Position numbers and translations under genes: made by a program
Notes under the pieces: model-generated
Databases searched by the model: none
The model's input: only the letters and a program-made list of their open reading frames with translations
Told to the model about the DNA's origin: nothing
Part shown: piece by piece, positions 1 to 12,600 of the stretch
Layout: each line of letters opens with the position of its first letter
How positions within the stretch are numbered: position 1 is the first letter of the stretch
From: Mactromeris polynyma
Lineage: Eukaryota > Mollusca > Bivalvia > Venerida > Mactridae
Reading direction: 5' to 3'
DNA length: 64,000 nucleotides
Assembly (NCBI GenBank): GCA_032209605.1
Contig: JASFXZ010000033.1
Coordinates: 2,448,001-2,512,000, forward strand

Positions 1-165
1 CCTTACCGAAATCCACTGAATTTCGGTGAATTTATCGAAATCCATTTTGGATCTAGAGTGACCAACAATCGTAACATCTCGACATTGTTTATGTTACACA
101 GCAAATCATAACCTTAAAATTGCGCCGACCATCTTTTTCGAGATATTTCTTGTTTCATTTCTGAA
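1..165 (+). repeat. Dispersed repeat family R1, copy a (truncated by window edge)
   Basis: This stretch carries 'TTTCGGTGAATTTA', 'CATTTTGGATCT', 'GTAACATCTCG' and 'GCGCCGACCATCTTTTTCG' in that order. The same ordered landmarks recur near 28.0, 28.7 and 60.2 kb, so it is an interspersed family and not unique sequence. It ends near 'ATATTTCTTGTTTCATTTCTG', which serves as an empty-site reference for the hAT insertion at 28.8 kb. The open frames here are not supported as genes. Transposon class is unknown. Confidence 0.7.
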
Positions 166-1275
166 GCTGATGAAGTATCCATGTTAAACAGGTGCTTTCG
201 TGTTTTTTTAAACACTTCGAAAAATATTGTTTTAGATAACAAGGACAACAACCTCTATCATTTTCTCTCTGTTTGCAGTCGGGTTCAGTGGTGGTTCCGT
301 GAGAAGAACCGGATGTTCACTGGGATTTATCCTTAACTCTGCGTCGAAAATATGGTGATAAATTCTTTCCATGCCGTCCCAATCCGTAACAATGCCATGC
401 TTAACTGGATATTCTAGTGATAAAAGTCCCCTCTTCTTTTGAGAAATATCACCAACAAAGCAGTCACGTGATACTACAGTTGGCATGACAACAGACTGAA
501 ACAAACCACGGAAGTATCTTTTAGAGAATCTAAATGCAATTCACTCATGAGTTTTAACATGTTGCCGCCATATTTGGCAAAGAAGCTTTACCAGTCGGCA
601 AACCTCGGCTCCCTCCGTAAATTACAGTGATACGTCACGGTATACAAAAAGGACCCGATGTATGCCGATTTCAGCGCTAGAAACAGTCGGAAGACCACGG
701 TCAATAACACCACGGACATATATACCATGGCATCTAGGTCCGTGATAACACGAGGCACGGACACTACCGGGGATTTCCGAAAAACACATTAAGCTTAGGT
801 AAAATAGTAAATGTTTGTGAATCAATGCTGAGGTCAGCCTTTGAACGTGATTAAGATTTAAGCAGTACTTGACTTTTCTCAAGGCAGCGTAAAATGTTAC
901 TATTTTAGATAAACTAAGCCCACTCATATAATCGAATTCTTTTGATATATAAGTTTATCAATGTACTTCAATGTAATCAAATCGATCGGTTGATGTTAGA
1001 CTTGATAGTCAAAGGTCATCAAAATACATGTATAGATTTTACGCGCCAATAATAATTTAATAGTTCATAAAGATTTAAATATAGGTAGAGAGGGTATGAA
1101 TGGTGAAATACGAAACGTAGATTCACTTTACATGTTCTGAGAACCGCCTATGCTGCCAGCGGGTTCTGGCCAGTTCCCTGGTAGGGATCTCGAGATTGCC
1201 TCCCTCAGGCAAAACATTATGCTCGACACTTTGACACAAGCCATAAAAACAAAAACAAAGTTATGTTTCTGCTTT
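166..1275. other. Intergenic, no supported gene
   Basis: AT-rich sequence with short open frames on the minus strand (232-504 and 622-927) that have no recognisable domain and no supporting splice context. The only structured item I can support is the 34-bp palindromic insertion at 711-744. Confidence 0.5.
711..744. mobile_element. CACGGAC palindromic micro-element 1
   Basis: The 34-bp segment begins CACGGACATATATACC and ends in GTCCGTG, so its ends are inverted repeats. It is flanked on both sides by the identical 7-mer ATAACAC (704-710 and 745-751), as expected for a target-site duplication. Related palindromes lie at 13867, 14975, 15840 and 30444. It is too short to encode anything, so it must have been moved in trans or formed as an internal-deletion product of a longer transposon. 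Confidence 0.7.
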
Positions 1276-1279
1276 TACT

Positions 1280-1425
1280 ACACTGTAACCTAAAGACCAC
1301 CTCAATAATAAGACCACCATTGTCAAAGCCATTATCACTGTTTTGCTCAATATTTAGACAATCTCAATAACAAGACCAATGTTCAAGGGCCCCAAAGGTG
1401 ATCTTATTATTGAAGTTTTACTGTA
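1280..1425. mobile_element. Pogo/Tigger-like MITE remnant
   Basis: The right end reads, on the minus strand, TTACAGTAAAACTTCAATAA, followed by GATCACC. The left part carries CTCAATAATAAGACCACC in the opposite orientation. Ends of the form 'ACAGTAAAACyTC...ACC' resemble the terminal repeats of pogo/Tigger-type Tc1-mariner elements (family knowledge). A single related end lies at 45676-45722. The right terminus is also the first piece of the adjoining 81-bp tandem unit. Class assignment is tentative. Confidence 0.45.
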
Positions 1426-3769
1426 ATTACAAGCATTAGGTTTACACAAGACACACTCACACAATACAACAAGCAATGAAAGTATTCAAGATGAAGTTTT
1501 ACTGTAATTACAAGCATTAGGTTTACACAAGACACACTCACACAATACAACAAGCAATGAAAGTATTCAAGATGAAGTTTTACTGTAATTACAAGCATTA
1601 GGTTTACACAAGACACACTCACACAATACAACAAGCAATGAAAGTATTCAAGATGAAGTTTTACTGTAATTACAAGCATTAGGTTCACACAAGACACACT
1701 CACACAATACAACAAGCAATGAAAGTATTCAAGATGAAGTTTTACTGTAATTACAAGCATTAGGTTTACACAAGACACTCTCACAATACAACAAGCAATG
1801 AAAGTATTCAAGATGAAGTTTTACTGTAATTACAAGCATTAGGTTCACACAAGACACACTCACACAGTACAACAAGCAATGAAAGTATTCAAGATGAAGT
1901 TTTACTGTAATTACAAGCATTAGGTTCACACAATACACTCTCATACAATACAACAAGCAATGAAAGTATTCAAGATGAAGTTTTACTGTAATTACAAGCA
2001 TTAGGTTTACACAAGACACACTCACACAATACAACAAGCAATGAAAGTATTCAAGATGAAGTTTTACTGTAATTACAAGCATTAGGTTCACACAAGACAC
2101 TCTCACACAGTACAACAAGCAATGAAAGTATTCAAGATGAAGTTTTACTGTAATTACAAGCATTAGGTTTACACAAGACACACTCACACAATACAACAAG
2201 CAATGAAAGTATTCAAGATGAAGTTTTACTGTAATTACAAGCATTAGGTTCACACAAGACACTCTCACACAATACAACAAGCAATGAAAGTATTCAAGAT
2301 GAAGTTTTACTGTAATTACAAGCATTAGGTTTACACAAGACACACTCACACAGTACAACAAGCAATGAAAGTATTCAAGATGAAGTTTTACTGTAATTAC
2401 AAGCATTAGGTTTACACAAGACACACTCTCACAATACAACAAGCAATGAAAGTATTCAAGATGAAGTTTTACTGTAATTACAAGCATTAGGTTTACACAA
2501 GACACACTCTCACAATACAACAAGCAATGAAAGTATTCAAGATGAAGTTTTACTGTAATTACAAGCATTAGTTTTACACAAGACACACTCACACAGTACA
2601 ACAAGCAATGAAAGTATTCAAGATGAAGTTTTACTGTAATTACAAGCATTAGGTTTACACAAGACACACTCTCACAATAAAACAAGCAATGACAGTATTC
2701 AAGATGAAGTTTTACTGTAATTACAAGCATTAGGTTTACACAAGACACACTCACACAGTACAACAAGCAATGAAAGTATTCAAGATGAAGTTTTACTGTA
2801 ATTACAAGCATTAGGTTTACACAAGACACACTCTCACACAATACAACAAGCAATGACAGTATTCAAGATGAAGTTTTACTGTAATTACAAGCATTAGGTT
2901 TACACAAGACACACTCACACAGTACAACAAGCAATGACAGTATTCAAGATGAAGTTTTACTGTAATTACAAGCATTAGGTTTACACAAGACACACTCTCA
3001 CAATACAACAAGCAATGAAAGTATTCAAGATGAAGTTTTACTGTAATTACAAGCATTAGGTTCACACAAGACACACTCACACAGTACAACAAGCAATGAA
3101 AGTATTCAAGATGAAGTTTTACTGTAATTACAAGCATTAGGTTTACACAAGACACACTCACACAATACAACAAGCAATGAAAGTATTCAAGATGAAGTTT
3201 TACTGTAATTACAAGCATTAGGTTCACACAAGACACTCTCACACAGTACAACAAGCAATGAAAGTATTCAAGATGAAGTTTTACTGTAATTACAAGCATT
3301 AGGTTCACACAAGACACACTCACACAATACAACAAGCAATGAAAGTATTCAAGATGAAGTTTTACTGTAATTACAAGCATTAGGTTCACACAAGACACTC
3401 TCACACAATACAACAAGCAATGAAAGTATTCAAGATGAAGTTTTACTGTAATTACAAGCATTAGGTTCACACAAGACACACTCACACAATACAACAAGCA
3501 ATGAAAGTATTCAAGATGAAGTTTTACTGTAATTACAAGCATTAGGTTCACACAAGACACTCTCACACAATACAACAAGCAATGAAAGTATTCAAGATGA
3601 AGTTTTACTGTAATTACAAGCATTAGGTTCACACAAGACACACTCACACAATACAACAAGCAATGAAAGTATTCAAGATGAAGTTTTACTGTAATTACAA
3701 GCATTAGGTTTACACAAGACACACTCACACAATACAACAAGCAATGAAAGTATTCAAGATGAAGTTCGC
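1412..3769. repeat. 81-bp minisatellite array, about 29 copies
   Basis: The unit starts GAAGTTTTACTGTAATTACA and ends GCAATGAAAGTATTCAAGAT. Copies differ by T/C in 'GGTTTACAC/GGTTCACAC', A/G in 'CAATAC/CAGTAC', and by 1-3 bp gains or losses in the CA/CT-rich middle. Because 81 is divisible by three, the minus strand stays open for hundreds of codons as a 27-residue repeat. That open frame is a by-product: it has no upstream gene structure, and length variants shift the frame between copies. The array ends abruptly at GATGAAGTTCGCAGCGG. Confidence 0.95.
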
Positions 3770-4084
3770 AGCGGAAATTCATTAAGGTAAGTAGACAAAG
3801 AACAATAGAAGTATACAAGTCTGAAAATATACTTAACGCCATTAAAAACGCAACTATTTTACTTAGCCTTCATTTTGTTCCAAGTGTTAAACGCGTTTTA
3901 TTGTTACAATTGTGTAAAATAATTCATCAAAAAGAAATCAAACATTGCCCTAGTATTCATAGTTCATAATTGATTAATTTTAGAACATTAGGTTCGAGTA
4001 TTAATATATAATTATTTCTTCACAATGTCATTATGTTGACGTGGACAATTTTTAGTTGCGTTTTTAGTGGCGTGGAGTGTATGT
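3770..4084. other. Intergenic, nothing recognised
   Basis: AT-rich unique sequence following the 81-bp array. No exon-like frame, repeat unit or structured RNA is evident. Confidence 0.4.
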
Positions 4085-4317
4085 TAGGTCATCCTTAAAA
4101 ATAGTTCGTTTGGCATATCCCTACCTACGCATGGCCCAGGCTAAACAACGATTTTGATGTCTGAGTGGGAAAATATTTTTGGGCTCCGTATTAATAGCTG
4201 AAACTTGAATTACTATATAAAGTAATGAAAAAACAAATAATTACCTACCTACCTACCTATCTCAACTGTGCTTGGTAGGTTTATAATCAATCATTCATTT
4301 ATTCAAGGATGACCGTA
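4085..4317. mobile_element. MITE family M1, copy 1 (about 233 bp)
   Basis: The left end TAGGTCATCCTTAAAAATAG and the right end AAGGATGACCGTA are inverted repeats. Both reappear in the larger copy at 5123-5566, along with internal landmarks (GTTTGGCATA, GTCTGAGT..GG, TATTAAT..GC). A CTAC microsatellite run at 4244-4259 lies inside. It has no coding capacity, as expected for a non-autonomous DNA transposon. Superfamily is undetermined because the target duplication is not clear. Confidence 0.6.
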
Positions 4318-5122
4318 GTAAAAAAATCAGTTAAAAAAATGCAACATCTCATCAGTACAGTGGTTGATAAAAAATAGTATCTAGTCGGTAGCCAGACTAA
4401 CAAATTATCATCAGAACGATCCAACTTATCAACATTCGAAGCAGTATTTATCTTTTAAAGTTAATGTACCGGACAAAAGGACTGTTCCGTCTTTCTGTAT
4501 CTTGTGAATCTTCATTACATTATGATAAAACGATCTGATACGAAGAACAAGACTTAGACACGTTTATATAGATTTGTTTTCAGTAGTTCAATTCATTTGA
4601 ATCATGTTACTGCTTACTGTCATCGAACTCATCAGAATAATCCCGTAGCTTTTTGGTAACTATGTGTACTGACGGGTTCGAACTTTGGACCAGTAAAGTA
4701 TTACAGTAAAACTCACCTCATTTTTAGGACGACCTAGCAGTGTAGGTGTGACGACAATAGGGGCATCATCCCCTGCTGTTCCTGCTTTACAACTTGAAGA
4801 TCCAACATCAATCACAATATTACTCACTTCTTCATTCATAGTTTATACGAGTTATCCAACTCATTTATAATCAATATAAACTTATAAACATCCAACTCTG
4901 ATTTCTAAACACTCCGAGTTAAGTTGACAGTTAACCTTCCTACATGAGCGATTTAAACTGTTTAAATTGTACAACATATATACATGTATACACCATATTT
5001 AGTCATGCTTTCAACACGTTGATCTAAAAATAGACATTATTGGAGCTAATACTTAATTGAAAGTAAAACTACCTGACTCAGGGCATCTTTCCTATTGGAT
5101 AAGACAATCGATACATCCTAGA
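4318..5122. other. Intergenic between two M1 MITEs
   Basis: AT-rich sequence. A short stretch at 4670-4695 (GGGTTCGAACTTTGG) resembles a tRNA B box, but no matching A box or cloverleaf accompanies it. No gene is supported. Confidence 0.35.
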
Positions 5123-5566
5123 TAGGCCATGCTTTAAAAATGTTTGGGCTGATTGGGCCATCATTAAATTGTTTGTTTGGCATAACCTTACATACGACAG
5201 CAAACAGTTCCTACTAAATGTTTAGGGGTCTGAGTTGGATTTTTAGCAGCATATTAATTAAGCCATTGTTTCAGTATTTGGGAAAGTATAGCGGGTCCTT
5301 TGATAGGGGAAATTTGCATCATTAATTACCAAATATGGGCATTTGAAGCTAAAATTTTAAATGAAGGGGAATTTCTTTCTAAGTAGGGGACAATATATAC
5401 CTTTTTCTTTGGGTCATAAGACCCAATATCGGCCCCAAATTTGGTATAATAAAGGGCTGTAATAGCTAACCTTAAAAAATAATAAATACTGAAGTAATTA
5501 CCTATCTAACAACCCATCTATTTCTGCTGGGTAGGGTTATGCCAAACAATTGTTTAAGGATGGCCT
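5123..5566. mobile_element. MITE family M1, copy 2 (about 444 bp)
   Basis: Left end TAGGCCATGCTTTAAAAATG and right end TTTAAGGATGGCCTA form terminal inverted repeats, followed inwards by GTTTGGCATAACC and its inverted partner GGTTATGCCAAAC. The interior is longer than in copy 1, including an extra stretch near 5330-5460. No coding frame is present. Confidence 0.6.
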
Positions 5567-5614
5567 AGATAGATCGAAGTTTCTTTCACATTTTTTGGGG
5601 GTGACACGAGAAAG
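5567..5614. other. Short spacer
   Basis: Spacer between the M1 MITE and the hAT remnant; nothing recognised. Confidence 0.3.
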
Positions 5615-6735
5615 TATATTCGGGCTGTAACGATTCACCGAATCACCGTGGAACCGTAACCGAATAACTACGGTTCGATTATACCGTACCGCGACCTAGA
5701 ATACCGTGCGTACCGACATATTTTATGCTAGTTTAGTTGAAATCAATTAATAAAACCATGTGCCACAATTAACTGATGATGCTACGGTCTAACACAGAAG
5801 ATCAATGATTAAATAGCGTTTAAAAAACCAAGGCTGCTTGTTTACATCATGTATAATTTTGACATACAGAGCTAGCGTGACAGGGAAAATGGTCGTTATC
5901 CGAATTCGAAAAATACAAAGATTTTTATCTGAAAGTTCATATTTAACAATAAACCAGTCAATTAATGAGATAAAAATAAAAAACATATTTTAGTGGCGTA
6001 TACGATACGTTTTCGTGAAATATAGTCAATTCGAAACTACGCGTTCTTCTCGCTTCGGCTGATTTTATTTAAAATGGCAGACCCTTTGCCATACAGAAAC
6101 GCTCCTGCCAAATACAAGTCGAGGAGAATAAAGCGGTTTGCAAACATTGCCTGACAGGAATAAAATACGATGGTGGAACATCGAATATGAACACATATGT
6201 AAGCAGACATCACACAAATCTTGAGTCAAGTACACATGTTACAGTGATTGGGCCTAGCACTGGGTAGCAGAGATAACAAAGTTTGACTTGTGTTTGACTT
6301 TTTCATTTAAATTTATTGAGTTCAAACGTATTCTCTTTAAATTGCCAGCCATGGAACTTGTTAAGTTTTGTTCTTAGTTGAAACTTTCTTATGACACCGC
6401 GACATATTATTCACCATAAACATTTAACATCTTAAAGTAAAGTTTGTGATGTTAGGCAGAATTCATATTCTGTAAATCATCGTGCAGCTGTATACCTTTA
6501 CCATATGCTACTGTTTGTATTTTGTCCGTTTTATGTTTGTGTTCTTGACAAATACAAGCTATAAAAAACATTAACATTCTATTATGTCTTAACAGAAATG
6601 AACTAAATATGTACTGCAATAAAACAAGTTACAGTATAAAGACGAAACTAGGTTTGTACCTTGAACCTTGACTGTCGTATCTAGGTACGTATCGTACCGT
6701 CATCAGGTTCAAGGTACGCAGCGCTAAGAGCCACT
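5615..6735 (+). mobile_element. hAT-type transposon remnant with BED-finger fragment
   Basis: The left part has a terminal-repeat-like GGGCTGTAACGATTCACCG followed by subterminal GTACCG-rich motifs. Similar GTACC motifs in both orientations recur near 6655-6715. Between them, a frame starting near 6115 reads CKHCLTGIKYDGGTSNMNTY and continues VSRHH, the C-x2-C...H signature of a BED zinc finger found at the N-terminus of hAT/ZBED transposases. The first zinc-binding His position is Tyr, the finger frame is offset from the ATG at 6074, and a stop follows at 6265. No transposase core is present, so this is a dead remnant. Outer boundaries are approximate. Confidence 0.55.
6115..6267 (+). pseudogene. 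Degenerate BED zinc-finger fragment of a hAT transposase
   Basis: About 50 codons ending in TAG at 6265-6267. Conserved elements visible are KAVCKHC, the GGTSN turn and the terminal HH. An upstream ATG at 6074 (MADPLPYRNAPAKY) is in a different frame, implying a frameshift. In intact elements this domain binds the transposon ends; here it is truncated and non-functional. Confidence 0.55.
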
Positions 6736-6775
6736 AGAATTGAGTTCCGGTCAATTTCAATGACTTCTAAACAAC

Positions 6776-8214
6776 ATTTTATGGTTGGCCTTATTTTTTA
6801 TCATCTATACGACAGGTCCGTCCCAAACAACATTTTATGGGTGGCCTTATTTTTAATCATCTAGACGACAGGTTCGTCCCAAACAACATTTTATGGTTGG
6901 CCGTATTTCTTATCATCTAGACGACAGGTTCGTCCCAAACAACATTTTATGGTTGGCCTCATTTCTTATCATCTATACGACAGGTTCGTCCCAAACAACA
7001 TTTTATGGTTGGCCTTATTATTTATCAGCTAGACGACAGGTTCGTCCCAAACAACATTTTATGGTGGCCTTATTATTTATCAGCTAGACGACAGGTTCGT
7101 CCCAAACAACATTTTATGGTTGGCCTTATTTTGTTTCATCTAGACGACAGGTCCGTCCCAAACAACATTTTATGGTTGGCCTTATTATTTATCAGCTAGA
7201 CGACAGGTTCGTCCCAAACAACATTTTATGGTTGGCCTTATTTTGTTTCATCTAGACGACAGGTCCGTCCCAAACAACATTTTATGGTTGGCCTTATTAT
7301 TTATCAGCTAGACGACAGGTTCGTCCCAAACAACATTTTATGGTTGGCCTCATTTCTTATCATCTAGACGACAGGTTCGTCCCAAACAACATTTTATGGT
7401 TGGCCTAATTTTTTATCATCTATACGACAGGTTCGTCCCAATCAACATTTTATGGTTGGCCTAATTTTTTATCATCTATACGACAGGTTCGTCCCAATCA
7501 ACATTTTATGGTTGGCCTTATTTTTTATCATCTATACGACAGGTTCGTCCCAATCAACATTTTATGGTTGGCCTTATTTTTTATCAGCTAGACGACAGGT
7601 TCGTCCCAAACAACATTTTATGGTTGGCCTTATTTTTTATCATCTAGACGACAGGTTCGTCCCAATCAACATTTTATGGTTGGCCTAATTTTTTATCATC
7701 TATACGACAGGTTCGTCCCAATCAACATTTTATGGTTGGCCTTATTTTTTATCAGCTAGACGACAGGTTCGTCCCAAACAACATTTTATGGTTGGCCTTA
7801 TTTTTTATCATCTAGACGACAGGTTCGTCCCAATCAACATTTTATGGTTGGCCTAATTTTTTATCATCTATACGACAGGTTCGTCCCAAACAACATTTTA
7901 TGGTTGGCCTAATTTTTTATCATCTAGACGACAGGTTCGTCCAAAACAACATTTTATGGTTGGCCTTATTATTTATCAGCTAGACGACAGGTTCGTCCCA
8001 AACAACATTTTATGGTTTGCCTCATTTCTTATCATCTATACGACAGGTTGGTCCCAAACAACATTTTATGGTTGGCCTCATTTCTTATCATCTATACGAC
8101 AGGTTGGTCCCAAACAACATTTTATGGTTGGCCTCATTTCTTATCATCTATACGACAGGTTGGTCCCAAACAAAATTTTATGGTTGGCCTCATTTCTTAT
8201 CATCTATACGACAG
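6776..8214. repeat. 56-bp minisatellite array, about 25 copies
   Basis: The unit contains AACAACATTTTATGGTTGGC, then CTTATTTTTTATCATCTA and GACGACAGGTTCGTCCCA. Variants (AAACAAC/AATCAAC, CATCTA/CAGCTA, GGTTCG/GGTCCG/GGTTGG) are not random: runs of neighbouring units share the same variant, as at 8010-8190, showing local homogenisation. Frames translated as 'YHLDDRFVPNNILW'-type repeats are by-products, because 56 is not a multiple of three and the same peptide moves between frames. Confidence 0.95.
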
Positions 8215-9657
8215 GTCATTACATAGAAGTCTCATCTGATTCAAAATATTTGCAACACATCTGTTATTTCCGTGTATCCAATTACGATGAATTGTTTGCC
8301 TCACTATGACAGATTTGACCATATAAATTAAAACGCATTCTGAAAACGGAAGCAAATATTCAAAGATAAAAATTTTGATGACAAAATATGAACATTTAAA
8401 AAATATCAGCAAAAAGAACAAGTTATTTATTTTCATGTTTATTTGCACTGATAAAAATATACAATGTATATATAAGTATAAATATGTCACTAGAACTATT
8501 TACAGCATGGACGGACCACATTTCAGTATCTACACACAATCATATAAGGTACGGGTACATGTTCAATGGACAGATGAATGTTCCAAAGTGAGATTAGAAA
8601 TATCATACAAAATGTAGTTTTCCTAAGTCAGCCTTATATCCTAGGGCCAGCAAGTCTGAAGATCAACATTCATAGTTAGGGGGAACAGCAACTCCAGTAT
8701 GTCCATTCCTTCTTCATTATCAGGTCTATGGACTGGCTGATTTTCAGACAACTGGGAATGAATCTAGTTTGCCATGCGATGGCTCATACATGCAGAACAT
8801 CCAAACTTAATCTTACAACAACAGCAACCATACATTATAAATATTCTAACAAACATATTTGAAAACAAAAGGGCTAAGGTAGCCCTTAATTCATTGGAGT
8901 AATACTGATCCTGCTTCTGTGTGCTCTACAGAAACCCCCCCCCAAGGGTAGCTTGCCCCAAGACCTCCACTGATTGCTTTGCATACACATGCTTAACTGT
9001 ACAGCTATGTTCTTGATAGTTTATTGAAAGATATCAATAATTAATTTATCAGACATTTCTTAATAAACGTCATAAGCAATATTCACTGAATCCTAGTGGA
9101 ATGCTTACGTGACTGAGAACATTATCATATGTACAGTAGACAAGAATTACAAATCAGGAAAAATTGATACATCAGTCAAATTTCAATCAAACGAAATGTA
9201 TAGAAACATATCATCAATCCTCAATCAGTCATCTGGATTGGTTTACCCAACCCTAACCTGACATTCAAGAATACAATGTAACAAAGTCCAAGTGCAAATG
9301 CAGCCAATCTGAATAAATAGATAACTTATGTATCTTAATATGGCGATTATGAAATCAATTTGCCTGGCATTGACAAAAGCAATTGCATTCAAACTAGCAC
9401 AAATAATCATGTTAAGATTGATTTCACTTCCCAAGCAATGAGAAAAGGGCTAGAAGTTATAAACTGAGTATGGAGACTACCCACAGAATGCAGCCTTGTC
9501 ATTGGTCAATTTAAAGACGAAGATCATAAACAACCAATCAGAGGCTAGAGTTTTGAGACTGGTCTCTACATTCAAGTTTTATAACTACAGACCTAGACCC
9601 TGTATTGTTCTCTGTTTTTGTTTCATCATTTGAAAAGGTAGAACCTATAGATTGAAG
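8215..9657. other. 3' flank of TMEM237, probably UTR plus intergenic
   Basis: No coding exon is supported. On the minus strand an AATAAA (plus-strand TTTATT at about 9019-9024) is a candidate polyadenylation signal about 630 bases past the TMEM237 stop. Others occur at about 8429 and 8438. Short plus- and minus-strand open frames at 8200-8617 and 9243-9434 have no recognisable features. Confidence 0.4.
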
Positions 9658-12600
9658 TTAAGCAATAGCAGATTTTCCAGTCTCTACTTCGACGCCAAGT
9701 AGATCTTCGTCATCAGTTTGTCGCAGATTCTCGGTTAGACGGTCGGCGAGTGGAGTAAGAGAGATGACAAACCATCCAATAATGCTGAGAACATTTCTAG
9801 ATGTGTTCAAGTTACGCCACAACTCAATATCATCGGAAGCAGTCTGCAATATGAAAATAGGCATATTGTAAAATCTGAAATCTTCGCAAGGGATTAACTT
9901 TCGCTGTTTTTGCCAGACTGTTACATTGTTGAAAATAAATGCTTACTAAGTAATTCTTTTATTGAACCACACAAAGTCTAACAAAGACAATTCACAAAAT
10001 TTTGACCGCATAAAAATATATTATTTCACGGTTTTGCACAACATTAGAAATTCAACAAAAAATAAATTAAAATATTTCCTTTAAATGAGTATCCGTTATC
10101 AGTGACTATCATTCAGTGCCAATAGAATAATTTTATACACATTAATGAATTGCACTAATTTAAATTTTAAATCACAACAAATACTCCAGGGTAATCATTC
10201 TTATATTATTTGATATTCAACAAAGCAAGTTTCAACATACACATTTGTTAAGACAATTTTCAATATCAGTGCGCTACTGCCCAAAAGGCAACAATGTCGA
10301 TCAACCTTAATTTCGACAGACTTAACAAATTTCTTAAAAAAGTAGTCAGGTCAATCGTCCAGCCAATGTAACATTAACAGTGACCTTAAAGATAGGGACC
10401 AGGGTTATGCGTGCACATCGTAAGCTACTTGGGTCAAAAGTTTTCCTTAACAATCCTAACACAGCTACACGCATGTCGAATTACAGTCCCCAAAAGATCG
10501 GACAAATAAACACAAACCAGAACAAAACAAATACTTCCCCCCACTTTCTTTAAGACGTACTCAAGATTATTTGAACTTTTATCGGAATGCAGAAAATACA
10601 TACCATAGTATTATTCCAGAGTTCTGGTTTCAAGTCGTACAAATTTATCTTGTCCTCCAAAGCTCCATTTGACAGGCTTACAATTAAGGCAGCGAAATAA
10701 AGCAATACAGACACAGTCCCATTTTGTAATGTCAAGGCCTTCAGTACAAAACCTCTCCGAGGATTGGCCAAATCAAACCTGTAAAACGAAAAAAATGCAA
10801 CTGAATGAAATTTGTTTTTTATTAGATTTAACTCTTTTTTTTACATTCCTGCAAACATTCCAAGAGAATAGAGCACAGGAGATTGTCACGAGTTCTTTCC
10901 ATTTATACCATCTAGAGTTCTCTCCCTTGCCCCTTCTTTATGTACTCTAGACAGGATAATGGAAAGAACTCATAACAATCTCCTGAGAATAGAGAAAGGA
11001 AGATGGATATCGCATTAACAACACTCCAATGGTTTGTGAAACTGAGCCAGCCTTCACCAGACCAAGAAAAATATGGCCATCTTCGTTTATTGCAAAATTT
11101 CCTATTTTTTACCCAACCAAATGAATTGTTACCAGACATGTCAGGCTACTGGCATCAGGAGTAACACAAATATAACCGACATTCTCCACACAGTGACACC
11201 GCTATCTATCAGGATTTTCAACAAAAGATACATTTTGATATTCACGGTTTCTTATTTTCTACTACAAAATGTATGTAATCACATGTAATTTAACACAAAT
11301 CAAAACCAACACATGACTAAATACAAAAGTAAAAACTCACCTGTCTAAACATGATAACGTACACAACGCAATAAGGAAGTAGAAGATACATTGTACTGGT
11401 AGAGCAAGTCGTCTATAATGTTCAATAAAATCAGTGTATCCAAAGTCCAGCAATATATATGATACAACAATATGCCATAATGCTAATCCAGCCAAAAGTC
11501 CATGGCAAAATAAACTGAAGGTGCGTAGCACAGTATGTGTACTGATGGCGAATTCAATTGTTGTATTCTTCGGTTCCTCGTGAACTACGGCTTTCTCTTT
11601 CAGCTCCTCCGCTTGTCTCTTAGCAAATCTGCTCTTATTTTCTCCTTTGAAACCACCTGTATAATATAAAAACCATGAAATACAGTATCCTAATTTTCAC
11701 TATGAAATGTGGAATTCTAAAAAGTATTAAGCCTATATGCCTAGTGCTGTCTTTGATATCAATTTAATCAAGGAAACTGATATATCGAAAGTTGAAAATC
11801 CACAATACATTGATATTATATCAATTCTACATTTAAATCCCTTTAACAGACCAGTAACTCCTATTTTTCTGTATGTTTTCCTGATGTGAACTTTTTTAAT
11901 GATAACTAGACATTTAAGTAAGTAATCTATATTTTTAACTTCGCATTGTTCATTATATTATATTGCCAACTGAATGCATTATCCACTATAGCACAGCTTA
12001 ACAAGCAGCCGACTACCAAGCAACGTTATGACATTTTGACACATTTTTAGACTATATATTCAGCTGTACTTTCCCTGACATTTGTGTATCTAATTTCCAT
12101 TGAAAAAAATTAATTGATATATCAATATTGAATGTATGACAACCCTAACTATACCAGACACAAAGTAAACTTTATTTAATCACATGTTGTCAAATGTAAT
12201 TCTGTGCATTTTGCTCTTTTTGTCATAAGACACAATTTCAAATTAGTTCCATCATTGTTCCTTAGGGACCAGCCTAACTATAGCAGAGTAACTATAGATT
12301 TATTGTCTCTAGAAAGGTTGTCATTTTGTAGTTACATGGTTTTGGATAGACACTGTTGTTTTGTCATACATGAATATGCAGTCTTCACGATAATTGTTTT
12401 GAAGGACTTGCCCATTCGGGCAGACAGCTTGCAATTTCCACTTGCACAAATTCACTTGCCCGAACAAAATTAACAGCACCGTCAAAATAACGAAGAAACA
12501 TGATGTTTTGATGGTTGTTTTGATTTGTTAAATCGGAAACAAAGTCTGGTAACAATAATTGATAAAAAAGTGACAGCTTGGATAAAGCTAGTCAGACTGG

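Noticed and set aside
1407..3842. Long minus-strand open frames (134, 374 and 341 codons) of a Leu/Cys/Val-rich 27-residue repeat
   Set aside because: They are a direct consequence of an 81-bp (3 x 27) tandem repeat; the flanks show no exon structure and length variants shift the frame between copies.
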